Assembly: GCA_044361365.1 (NCBI GenBank)
Contig: JBIKIW010000029.1
Location: 1 to 17,579 of the forward strand
Length of the DNA: 17,579 nt
Source of the DNA: JBIKIW01 sp044361365
Lineage (GTDB): Bacteria; Patescibacteriota; JACMRA01
Reading direction: 5' to 3'
In this document: positions 8,046 through 14,561 of the stretch, one piece after another
Layout of the letters: every line of letters starts with the position of its first letter
Numbering within the stretch: position 1 is the first letter of the stretch
Notes under the pieces: generated by a model
Databases searched by the model: none
Told to the model about the DNA's origin: nothing
What the model saw: only the letters and a program-made list of their open reading frames with translations
Translations under genes and position numbers: made by a program

Positions 8046-8090
8046 CCTTGAGTGCTATTCGAGGAACCGTACGGAGCCCCACACTCAAGG
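8046..8090. repeat. GC-rich hairpin between convergent genes (possible terminator)
   Basis: A perfect 9-bp stem CCTTGAGTG (8046-8054) / CACTCAAGG (8082-8090) encloses a 27-base loop that itself contains the palindrome CCGTACGG (8067-8074). It is clearly more GC-rich than its surroundings and begins 5 bases after the DUF3800 stop. On the minus strand the stem is followed by TTTTGCTATTT, so it could end transcription of the leftward gene; on the plus strand no T-run follows. The unusually long structured loop is not typical of a simple intrinsic terminator, so an RNA element or mobile-element remnant is also possible. Confidence 0.5.
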
Positions 8091-8155
8091 AATTACTTAC
8101 TATAAATCAAATGTAGCGAATATTTTTTTGTTTGTCAAAATGATTTACCTAAAAA

Positions 8156-8191
8156 GACTCATTAATCGTGGTCATATTTCTAGTATTTCAA
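8156..8191. repeat. Imperfect repeat copy 2 (pair with 7297-7332)
   Basis: Second copy of the repeat that brackets the DUF3800 gene. On the minus strand it carries ATG at 8173-8175 and reads MTTINESF, then TAG at 8149-8151. It sits exactly between the stop of the surface-protein gene (8194) and the hairpin. The two ATGs are 859 bases apart. It looks like a relic of a gene start rather than a functional gene. Confidence 0.5.
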
Positions 8192-8193
8192 AC

Positions 8194-8976
8194 CTACCCA
8201 ATAAAACTCTGTCTCAAAACCTGATCAATATCTTTGATAAATTGTGAGTCTGGGGCGTAATCAACATCCAAAATTACATTATAAGTCCACACAACAAAAC
8301 CATCTTTGGACTGTCCAACATAATTTGGCACGCTACTAACTGGAAAATTTGAAACTAATATGTTCGATGGTCCGCAATCTGCTATATTTGAATACTGGAT
8401 TCTAGTTTTATCTGGAGTAATAAACTTCTTTAAACCATTTGGGAAAGTTTCTAGCTCATTCCACTCATCAATACTCTCACAGCCAAAACCACCGTTCACT
8501 ATAAGACTCCTGATTCTAAAACTATTATTTCCTTTAGAGAGTTTGATTTCTCTATCTACTAAATAACCTTCATAACCCGGACTTTCTACTGCGAATGTTT
8601 CAAATTTCCAACTGCTGTCATAAACTATTTTGAGATTAGGAAAATACGAATTTGTGTAAGGTGAGCTATTGGTTTGAACTGGAGTCGTTGAAGTTACCGC
8701 TGATGAGTTATTTTGAGTTGAAATAGCTCCTATTGAAGTTTGAGTTGAGGAAATTAAACTGCTTGAAGACTGACTGCTTTGCAAGCTAGAACTTACAGAT
8801 GAGGGATTTGAAGAAGTATTAGATGGGGTCTAATTTGCAGATTTCTCAGAACCATTTGAGTTTGATTTTTTACCTGAGATTGTAGCAAAAGCTACTACAC
8901 TTGTGGTTAAAAGTGAAACTAAAGCAATGCTTGAAATGATTATAATATTTCTTTTATTTAGGTGTTTTTTGAACAT
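8194..8976 (-). pseudogene. Surface-anchored protein with Ser/Thr-rich linker, interrupted by an in-frame TAG
   Basis: From ATG 8974-8976 the minus strand reads MFKKHLNKRNIIIISSIALV and on through a hydrophobic segment (about residues 9-32), then KKSNSNGSEKSAN, then TAG at 8830-8832 (codon 49), and continues in frame with TPSNTSSNPSSVSSS, a Ser/Thr/Gln-rich linker of about 60 residues and a folded domain of about 150 residues to TAG at 8194. The whole makes a 260-residue protein with an N-terminal membrane anchor or signal, a flexible linker and an extracellular domain of no recognised family (YFPNLKIVYDSSWKFETF to DIDQVLRQSFIG; two Cys, possibly a disulphide). The frame after the stop lacks any ATG head (only TTG at 8782-8784), and alone it would not be exported. 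So it is a recent nonsense mutation or a readthrough site. Confidence 0.65.
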
Positions 8977-9013
8977 AGTCAATCCGTGCAAAACTAAATG
9001 CAGTCTATCAAAA

Positions 9014-9022
9014 GTTATACCA
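9014..9022 (-). promoter_or_regulatory. Possible extended -10 promoter of the surface-protein gene
   Basis: On the minus strand TGGTATAAC (9014-9022) fits an extended -10 (TG-n-TATAAT) about 40 bases upstream of the ATG at 8974-8976. The -35 region 17 bases earlier is AT-rich and poor, as is common for extended -10 promoters. Confidence 0.35.
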
Positions 9023-9121
9023 AAGCAATTTACCGAAAATAAACTCCTGAGATGAATTTTAACAACCTCAAAAGAATTTTCTTATTTACAAAAATTTTAA
9101 AAAAAACCAGCGTTCTCACCT

Positions 9122-9526
9122 ATGCAAAAAATCAACAAATCCAAACAAGAATGGGAAAAAGAATTGCCCGCCGAAGTATTTCAAATCGCTTTTGAAGAAG
9201 GCACAGAACGAGCTTTTTCTCACCCACTTTACCAAAACAAAGAAACAGGCACTTACAACTGCCAAGTTTGCGGACTAGACCTTTTCACCTCCGACACCAA
9301 ATACGATTCTGGCACCGGTTGGCCAAGTTTTTATAAGCCAATTAGCTCAGACCGAATCACTACCAAAACTGACACCAAGCTTTTTACACCTCGCACAGAA
9401 GTTAGTTGCAGTCGCTGCGGAGCTCATTTAGGTCATGTTTTTAACGACGGGCCAAACCCGACAGGTCTTCGGTATTGCCTCAACGGAACAGTTTTAGATT
9501 TCAAAAAAGAATCTGAGAAAGAATAA
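9122..9526 (+). CDS. msrB: Peptide-methionine (R)-S-oxide reductase MsrB
   Basis: Repairs oxidised proteins by reducing methionine-R-sulfoxide back to methionine, using thioredoxin-type reductants in the cytoplasm. Seen: N-terminal helix KQEWEKELPAEVFQIAF and the substrate-region motif GTERAFSHPLY; two zinc CxxC pairs (C47/C50 and C96/C99, in CQVCG and CSRCGAHLGHVF); the GTGWPSF motif (64-70); and the catalytic cysteine C119 in GLRYCLNG. At 134 aa it is a stand-alone MsrB without MsrA. Upstream is the divergent surface-protein gene; downstream, after 36 bases, the NUDIX-chorismate mutase gene follows on the same strand and may be co-transcribed. No Shine-Dalgarno before its ATG. Confidence 0.95.
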   Translation: MQKINKSKQEWEKELPAEVFQIAFEEGTERAFSHPLYQNKETGTYNCQVCGLDLFTSDTKYDSGTGWPSFYKPISSDRITTKTDTKLFTPRTEVSCSRCGAHLGHVFNDGPNPTGLRYCLNGTVLDFKKESEKE

Positions 9527-9550
9527 ATTGACACCAACTCGTAGATTTGT

Positions 9551-9554
9551 GAGG
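9551..9554 (+). promoter_or_regulatory. Shine-Dalgarno of the NUDIX fusion gene
   Basis: GAGG lies 8 bases before ATG 9563-9565. It is one of the few clear ribosome-binding sites in the window and supports this start over internal Mets. Confidence 0.55.
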
Positions 9555-9562
9555 CTACCAAA

Positions 9563-10375
9563 ATGACCGACCAAAGTATAGAAAAATCACCGTTTAAATT
9601 CTGCCCAATTTGTGGAAAAGAGAAGTTAGAAAAAATACGAGACGGTTTGATTTTGTGCCAAAATTGCAAGTTTGAATGGTATCAAAACCCAACTCCAGCA
9701 GCCAATGTGATTTTAACCAATTCTAAAGGTGAAATTTTACTTGGCAGGCGAGCTCACAACCCTAGAAAAGGTGCTTGGGGAACAATTGGTGGGTTTGTGG
9801 AAGTTGGAGCTGACCTTGAAAATAATCTGCTAAGAGAGGTAAAAGAAGAAATCGGAGTTGAGCTAGAAATGTCTCAGATTAAGTATTTTTGCTCCAATCA
9901 CGATCGCTACCAGTATCAGTTTTTGAATTACCAAACTCTTGGAATTTTGTTCACAGCAGTTTTGACCGACAAACAAATTAGCAAGATGAAACCGCTCGAT
10001 GATGTTAGTGAAATCAAGTTTTTTGACCCAAAAGATTTCCCCTGGAAAGACATCGCCTTCGAAAGCGGAACCCAAACTTTGCAAAAATTTATCAACCAAA
10101 ACTACTGGCACGACAAAAGCCTAAGTGAATTACGCACTGCCATAGACTCTTTTGACCAAGAATTATTAAAAACTTTAGCCAAACGGCAGCAAGTTGTAGC
10201 CCAAGTTGGCAATCTCAAAAAAACCATAAAAATGGAACCCCACGATCCAAAACGCTGGCAAGAAGTAGAAAATAATATTCAAGCCACTGCGAAAAATCTA
10301 AACCTAGACCCAGAAGTAATCCTCAAAATTTGGGAACTGATTCATTTAAATAGCCTTAGGATTGAGAGAAGTTAA
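9563..10375 (+). CDS. Zinc-ribbon NUDIX hydrolase fused to a chorismate mutase (AroQ-type) domain
   Basis: Two-domain protein. N-terminal zinc ribbon with CPIC (C14, C17) and CQNC (C32, C35), then a NUDIX fold with box GGFVEVGADLENNLLREV then KEEIGV (76-99; catalytic-type R91, E92, E95, E96). The box Glu normally found at the sixth position after the Gly is Ala83. This layout resembles NudC-like pyrophosphatases acting on nucleoside-diphosphate-linked compounds. Residues 186-269 match the all-helical AroQ chorismate mutase: LSELRTAIDSFDQELLKTLA opens it, and R191, R208, K219, D228 and R231 have the same spacing (17, 11, 9, 3) as R11, R28, K39, D48 and R51 of E. coli chorismate mutase. The residue after R231 is Trp where E. 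coli has Glu52, and Glu268 falls at the position of Gln88. Such a fusion is unusual. The gene ends 6 bases from the convergent methyltransferase. Chorismate mutase activity is likely but not proven. Confidence 0.85.
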   Translation: MTDQSIEKSPFKFCPICGKEKLEKIRDGLILCQNCKFEWYQNPTPAANVILTNSKGEILLGRRAHNPRKGAWGTIGGFVEVGADLENNLLREVKEEIGVELEMSQIKYFCSNHDRYQYQFLNYQTLGILFTAVLTDKQISKMKPLDDVSEIKFFDPKDFPWKDIAFESGTQTLQKFINQNYWHDKSLSELRTAIDSFDQELLKTLAKRQQVVAQVGNLKKTIKMEPHDPKRWQEVENNIQATAKNLNLDPEVILKIWELIHLNSLRIERS

Positions 10376-10381
10376 CCAGAG

Positions 10382-11956
10382 TTATTTAACCACAATTTGC
10401 ACTTCACCATCTCCACTTAAACCATCTTCATCTATAACTTCACAACTAACCACAAAATCACCTTTTTTAAAAGCCTTGTTCAAAGTATTTTCAGTTGAAA
10501 GACTTTCGGCTTCTTGAATTTCTCCAGTTTTTTTGTCTAAAACCTGCCAAGAATAGTTTTCGATTTTGGAATTAGTTTGAGTGTTGGCGGTAAAAGTCCA
10601 AAAGCCTTTTTCTTTATCGTCAAAAATTTCAATCTCAACTTTGGGAGGTTTGGCAACTGGCAAAATGTCTTCCACAGTAAGCAACAAAATATTGTAATTA
10701 TCATTCACTTTAAGGTCAACCACTTCGGCAAAAGTATCTTTGGTAAAGCCAAAAGCAACAATAATTCCGTCATATTCAGCCAAATTCACTTCACCTTTTT
10801 GAATTTTAATCGTCAGATTATCTTTTGGTTTGAGACGACTTTCGTTTTCACGGCGAAACCTACGAATTGCCGAGATCAAATTATCCAAAGTGTTACGATC
10901 CACCTTTTTACCCCATCGCTTCACGCTAATTACCGAGTGGTCATTGAAAATTCCATCAATACCTTTGTCTGCTCCTTTACCTTCTTTGCTAAGTTTTCCA
11001 CCCAATTTGGTAACCATCAATTTTTCAAATTCAAAATCATCCATCGTTCGTAGTTTGTCGTAGTCCCATTTTTTGGTTATCACAATCAAAGAATCGTGAG
11101 TATTGTTAAACAAATCTTGGTTCAGAGCCAAGCGACTTTTTGTAACTCCCAGAGCAACAGGACTTTGGTCGATACCAATAAAATTTCGCTTCAGCTTGTC
11201 CGCAACCACAATCGTTGTTCCGCTTCCCATAAAACAATCCAAAACAGTGTCTCCTTCATTAGAACTTGCCAAAATAATTCGCTCCAAAAGCTTCTCCGGT
11301 TTTTGAGTTGGGTAACCTGTTCGTTCTTTCGCTTGAGGATTGATAACTGAAATTTCCCAACAATCTGGCATTGGCGAACCTTTAGATTCCTCTTCTAAAT
11401 TATCAGCAAGTCTTTTTCCAAAATCATCAAATTTAGCCTGTTGTTTTTTTCCTTTCCACCTTTTTAAAGTACCTTCAGAAAGTTCAATAAATTGTGGATT
11501 AAATTTAGCATCTCTAGTTTTTGTATAAAAGAAAATAATGTCGTGATTACTGGCAAATTGTTTCTGTTGAATTGACCATTTTCTATAATTCCAGACAATC
11601 TCATTTCTAAAATTACTAATTCCAAAAATTGGATCAAGTACTTCCACTTGCAAATAAGCCTGTGCCGTCGGATCGCAGTGCAGATACAAACTCCCAGATG
11701 GCTTTAGTATTCTATGAAGCTCTTTCACAATCGGATACATAAATTCATGTATGTAGGTCTTCATTCCACCTCGCCAAGTATCTTCAAACTGAGCAAGTAT
11801 AGTTGCGTTTGACGAGCTTTTGTTGCTCTTTTCTTTTATCACACCACTATAATTTCGATTGCTATTAAAAGGCGGATCGATATAAATCAAATCCACGCTT
11901 TCAGATTCTAGTGATTGAAGTATTGGTAAATTATCTCCAAGATAAAGTGTGTTCAT
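10382..11956 (-). CDS. DNA methyltransferase (DPPF type) fused to a PD-(D/E)XK-like domain and a PKD-like tail
   Basis: Predicted S-adenosylmethionine-dependent DNA amino-methyltransferase. Seen: catalytic motif IV DPPF (27-30), then NRNYSG, a target-recognition region (about 125-210), PTQKPEKLLERII (216-228) and the SAM-binding motif LDCFMGSGTT (239-248). The order IV, TRD, X, I fits the beta class of N6-adenine/N4-cytosine enzymes. Residues about 305-372 look like an Mrr-type nuclease core: FEFEKLMVTKLGG, then GIDGIF with D334, then SVISVKRW with K346. The position usually E/Q before xK is Ser344, so activity is uncertain. The last 90 residues (438-524) resemble a PKD/Ig-like beta-sandwich (WTFTANTQ, NYSWQVLD, SCEVIDEDGLSG), very unusual on a cytoplasmic DNA enzyme. 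It starts 36 bases after the dnaA stop on the same strand, so they are likely co-transcribed. Recognition sequence cannot be predicted. Confidence 0.88.
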   Translation of the reverse strand: MNTLYLGDNLPILQSLESESVDLIYIDPPFNSNRNYSGVIKEKSNKSSSNATILAQFEDTWRGGMKTYIHEFMYPIVKELHRILKPSGSLYLHCDPTAQAYLQVEVLDPIFGISNFRNEIVWNYRKWSIQQKQFASNHDIIFFYTKTRDAKFNPQFIELSEGTLKRWKGKKQQAKFDDFGKRLADNLEEESKGSPMPDCWEISVINPQAKERTGYPTQKPEKLLERIILASSNEGDTVLDCFMGSGTTIVVADKLKRNFIGIDQSPVALGVTKSRLALNQDLFNNTHDSLIVITKKWDYDKLRTMDDFEFEKLMVTKLGGKLSKEGKGADKGIDGIFNDHSVISVKRWGKKVDRNTLDNLISAIRRFRRENESRLKPKDNLTIKIQKGEVNLAEYDGIIVAFGFTKDTFAEVVDLKVNDNYNILLLTVEDILPVAKPPKVEIEIFDDKEKGFWTFTANTQTNSKIENYSWQVLDKKTGEIQEAESLSTENTLNKAFKKGDFVVSCEVIDEDGLSGDGEVQIVVK

Positions 11957-11992
11957 AAAAATTAGTGAAAAACAAAAGTATTTTAAACAAAC

Positions 11993-13426
11993 CTAAACCT
12001 CTGAAACCTGATTTTTGATATGCTGAATTTTGGTAGCGATTTTGGAATTTTCCTTAGAAAGATTTTCGTTAATCTTTTTCCAAGCGTGCATTACTGTTGT
12101 GTGATCTCTCTTAAAAATTTTACCAACTGCTGGGAAACTTAAATCCAAAAATTCTTTGCAGCTGTACATAGCAACTTGTCTTGCAAGAGCGATATTTTGC
12201 ATACGGCTACTACCTAAAATATCATTTTTTGAAACTCCAAAAACTTGACTAGTAACCTCCAAAACCTGCTCTGGAGATTTGGGAGTGTAGCCAATATTTA
12301 CCGAAACGGTTGAGCCAAGGCTGCTAAATCCTGATAAAATTTTGTTTAATTCAAAGTCTTCAAAAGGTCTATTTGGAAGTAGCTTTATACGAGCCTCAAT
12401 TCGGTTAAGAACGCCTTCTAAATCACGGAAGTTGGTATTTACTTTACTAGCAATTTGGCTGAGTTGTTCGTCGCTAAGTGGAAGTCCAAGTTTGCTATTT
12501 TTGCGTCTCAAAACCGAAAGCCTATCCTCAAATTCTGGTTTAGAAATATCGATTACAATTCCCCACTCAAACCTAGAAATCAATCTTTCCTCCACAGATC
12601 CAAGTGATTTTGGGTGTTTATCTGAAGTAATTACGATTTGTTTGTTGTTTTGGTGGAGTTCGTTGAAGGCGTGAAAAAAAGCTTCTTGAGTAGCCTCTTT
12701 CCCTGAAATAAACTGAATATCATCTAATAGTAAAACATCAACTGATCGGTAATATTCCTGAAACGAATTGCTATTTTTGTTTTGAATGGAAGAGATAAAA
12801 TGATTAAAAAACATTTCACAAGTTGCGTATTTTACCTTCACATTTGGGGTTGTCTCCAAAAATTTATGCCCAATAGCCTGCAAAAGGTGAGTTTTCCCAA
12901 GCCCTACTCCAGAATAAACAAAAACTGGATTGTACAAAGTTCCAGGTTTTTGGATTATCGCCTGGGCAACATTTACCGCCAACTGGTTACTGGTAGTTTC
13001 AACAAAGGTTTCAAAAGTGTATTTTGGATTTAGATTGTGAATGTTTCCGGAGGGCAAGTTGGTGTTTTTGAGGTTAATTTTTTTAGAAAATTTGTCTAGG
13101 TTGATTTTGGTGTCAAGATCTTCTTGTTGGATCGGGAAAATATCTGCTTGAATTGGTTTTTGGTCTGGGACTTTTTCATCAATTTTGTAATCTACGTGAA
13201 TTACTTTGGGGTAATACCTCTGAATCGCTTCTTGAAGCTGAGTTTTAAATTTGTTTTCTAAGTAGTTTTTGTTGAATTTAGAGGGAACTTCCAAGACAAT
13301 TTTTCTACCTTGGTTGGTAACCGACACAAAATTGACCTGACTAAACCACGCGTCATAGCTGCTCTTTGATAGAGAATCTTTCAGATTAGAAAGTACCATT
13401 TGCCAATATTCTCGCATGACAGCCAT
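11993..13426 (-). CDS. dnaA: Chromosomal replication initiator protein DnaA
   Basis: AAA+ ATPase that binds origin DnaA boxes and opens the duplex to start replication. Seen in order: domain I (1-82; WFSQVNFVS and the KF-rich strand), a short linker (83-130), AAA+ domain III with NPKYTFETFV (133-142), Walker A GVGLGKTH (173-180), Walker B VLLLDDIQF (231-239) and the arginine-bearing VEERLISRFEWG (278-289), and domain IV with the DnaA signature KRDHTTVMHAWKKI (439-452). Length 477 is usual, with a fairly short linker. The start is ATG at 13424-13426; the ATG at codon 4 is an alternative and neither has a Shine-Dalgarno. It ends with TAG. The downstream gene is the methyltransferase, not dnaN, so this locus lacks the classical dnaA-dnaN order. 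No DnaA-box cluster is visible in the adjacent intergenic regions. Confidence 0.97.
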   Translation of the reverse strand: MAVMREYWQMVLSNLKDSLSKSSYDAWFSQVNFVSVTNQGRKIVLEVPSKFNKNYLENKFKTQLQEAIQRYYPKVIHVDYKIDEKVPDQKPIQADIFPIQQEDLDTKINLDKFSKKINLKNTNLPSGNIHNLNPKYTFETFVETTSNQLAVNVAQAIIQKPGTLYNPVFVYSGVGLGKTHLLQAIGHKFLETTPNVKVKYATCEMFFNHFISSIQNKNSNSFQEYYRSVDVLLLDDIQFISGKEATQEAFFHAFNELHQNNKQIVITSDKHPKSLGSVEERLISRFEWGIVIDISKPEFEDRLSVLRRKNSKLGLPLSDEQLSQIASKVNTNFRDLEGVLNRIEARIKLLPNRPFEDFELNKILSGFSSLGSTVSVNIGYTPKSPEQVLEVTSQVFGVSKNDILGSSRMQNIALARQVAMYSCKEFLDLSFPAVGKIFKRDHTTVMHAWKKINENLSKENSKIATKIQHIKNQVSEV

Positions 13427-13450
13427 GATTTAAGGTGAAAAATCTTTTAG

Positions 13451-13478
13451 ATAATACTATAAAACCAAGCCACACCAA
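13451..13478 (-). promoter_or_regulatory. Possible dnaA promoter
   Basis: On the minus strand TTGGTG (13473-13478) is followed after 16 bases by TATTAT (13451-13456), about 25 bases upstream of the dnaA ATG. The match is moderate. A TTGACA lies further upstream (rc of 13488-13493), but no -10 follows it at proper spacing. Confidence 0.35.
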
Positions 13479-13510
13479 AAAATTTCTGTCAACCACTGTA
13501 TTTATGAATT

Positions 13511-13532
13511 TAGAGACTAACAACAGTCTATA
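13511..13532 (-). terminator. Weak stem-loop downstream of the hydrolase gene
   Basis: AGACT-AACAAC-AGTCT forms a 5-bp stem just after the hydrolase stop (minus strand). It lacks a proper T-run, so it is at best a weak terminator between the hydrolase and dnaA. Confidence 0.25.
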
Positions 13533-13533
13533 T

Positions 13534-14355
13534 TTAGTGGCTAATAGTTTCTTGCCAAACAAACTGTGACACCTTTTCTACTAATTTTGGATGGGCATTG
13601 AGGTGCAAACCGTGGTTGATATTTTCAAATATTTCCAAGTGTGAGTTGGCTATTTTATTTTTGACCGAACTAGAGTCTGCAAAGGGTGTGTAAGTATCCT
13701 TAGTTCCCCAAAGTATAAGGGTTTTGAGCTGAATTTTAGGCAGACAAAATTGCAAATCTTCGGTCAGGATTTTTTGCATAATCTCTCTTTTCACCCCAGA
13801 AGTTTTTTGATAATCACTAGAACCTAAAATACGATACCAGAATTTTTGAAGCAAGCTTTTGAGGCTTGAAATGGGGATAAGCTCAATAAAATTTTTGCTC
13901 AGTTTAGTAATTTTGATAATGATTTTTTGTTTATAATTAGGTTTTCTACGTACTATCGCTGGAGCTGCTAAAATTAGACCTTGGATTTTTGAAGATGTAT
14001 TTTGACTCACCCAAAGTGCCGAAACGCCGCCGCCAAAAGAATGTCCAAAAATAAACCAGTTTTGAATATTTTCAAATCGAGCTTGAATTTGCTGATAAAA
14101 TTCATCAAGCCAGTAACTATAATCCAAAACTCCCCAAACCGAATCCGCATCGTCCGATTTTCCAAAGCAAGGCATGTCTGGAAGAACTGATAAAAATCCA
14201 TTTTCGCTCAATTTTTGACCAACCTCAAGCCAACTTTGTGACCCAAGCTGATTCCAACCATGCAAAATCAAAACCCCCGTACGAGCTTTTTTTTGATCAC
14301 CTAAACCATGGTAAAAAGTGTTAACTTCTTTAATCTTCAAAAAGTTTTGACTCAT
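13534..14355 (-). CDS. Alpha/beta hydrolase
   Basis: Soluble serine hydrolase of the alpha/beta fold; substrate unknown (esterase, lipase-like or peptidase-like). Using the ATG at 14353-14355 (273 aa), seen: oxyanion-strand LILHGWNQ (29-36), LPDMPCFGKSDD (58-69), nucleophile elbow GHSFGGG with S106, acid D220 in LILWGTKDTYTPF and base H248 in INHGLHLNAHP. The catalytic triad is complete. A cap region at about 133-205 is rich in Lys and aromatic residues. A TTG codon 36 bases further upstream (14389-14391) could extend it by 12 residues, but ATG preceded by GGGA is preferred. A perfect TATAAT lies at 14444-14449 (minus strand) about 90 bases upstream, without a good -35. It lies between the PBP and dnaA, all on the same strand. 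Confidence 0.88.
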   Translation of the reverse strand: MSQNFLKIKEVNTFYHGLGDQKKARTGVLILHGWNQLGSQSWLEVGQKLSENGFLSVLPDMPCFGKSDDADSVWGVLDYSYWLDEFYQQIQARFENIQNWFIFGHSFGGGVSALWVSQNTSSKIQGLILAAPAIVRRKPNYKQKIIIKITKLSKNFIELIPISSLKSLLQKFWYRILGSSDYQKTSGVKREIMQKILTEDLQFCLPKIQLKTLILWGTKDTYTPFADSSSVKNKIANSHLEIFENINHGLHLNAHPKLVEKVSQFVWQETISH

Positions 14356-14483
14356 TTTCCCGACAATTGGTAAATTTCTAATTTTGGGCAAATTTTCAGG
14401 ATAAAGTTAGAAGTAAATTTGTATAAATCGAAAATCTACAGTTATTATACGTTACAACTTACTATAATAATTTAGCTGTAAGA

Positions 14484-14501
14484 ATAAACAGCGTTGTTTA
14501 T
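14484..14501 (-). terminator. Stem-loop downstream of the PBP gene
   Basis: ATAAACA-GCGT-TGTTTAT is a perfect 7-bp stem with a 4-base loop; on the minus strand it is followed by TCTT. A second short hairpin, GGAG (14502-14505) / CTCC (14515-14518), abuts it. Together they could end PBP transcription, although the U-tract is poor. They fill the 206-base gap between the hydrolase and the PBP, which holds no other visible gene. Confidence 0.35.
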
Positions 14502-14561
14502 GGAGAAGGTGAAACTCCTTTAATGCTTCTGGTTTCTAGATCTATTTATTTAACCTAAGAT

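Noticed and set aside
8060..8076. Group II intron domain V remnant in the hairpin loop
   Set aside because: On the minus strand CGTACGGTTC resembles the 3' half of domain V, but there is no 5' half, no tetraloop and no reverse transcriptase gene nearby.
8041..8247. Extension of DUF3800 past its TAG (about 69 open codons in frame)
   Set aside because: DUF3800 already has family length and a natural end; the extension overlaps the hairpin, a repeat and the opposite gene, and has no domain character.
5958..8976. Complete known defence island
   Set aside because: DUF3800 and the Panacea-like gene are only suggestive; no recognised nuclease-helicase, CBASS, retron, Abi or CRISPR component is present.
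10577..11063. Plus-strand ORFs of 158 and 77 codons opposite the methyltransferase
   Set aside because: Composition is that of an antisense shadow; no domain or ribosome-binding site, and the minus-strand gene is well supported.
11957..11995. DnaA-methyltransferase fusion by TAG readthrough
   Set aside because: The frames are aligned with no other stop for 12 codons, but a short AT-rich gap can be open by chance, and DnaA ends at its usual place. Kept only as context for the in-frame TAG finding.
13427..13533. oriC next to dnaA
   Set aside because: No TTATCCACA-like DnaA boxes or clustered repeats are visible in this 107-base gap nor in 14356-14561. The isolated TTTTCCACA (about 3328-3336) lies inside the marR gene.
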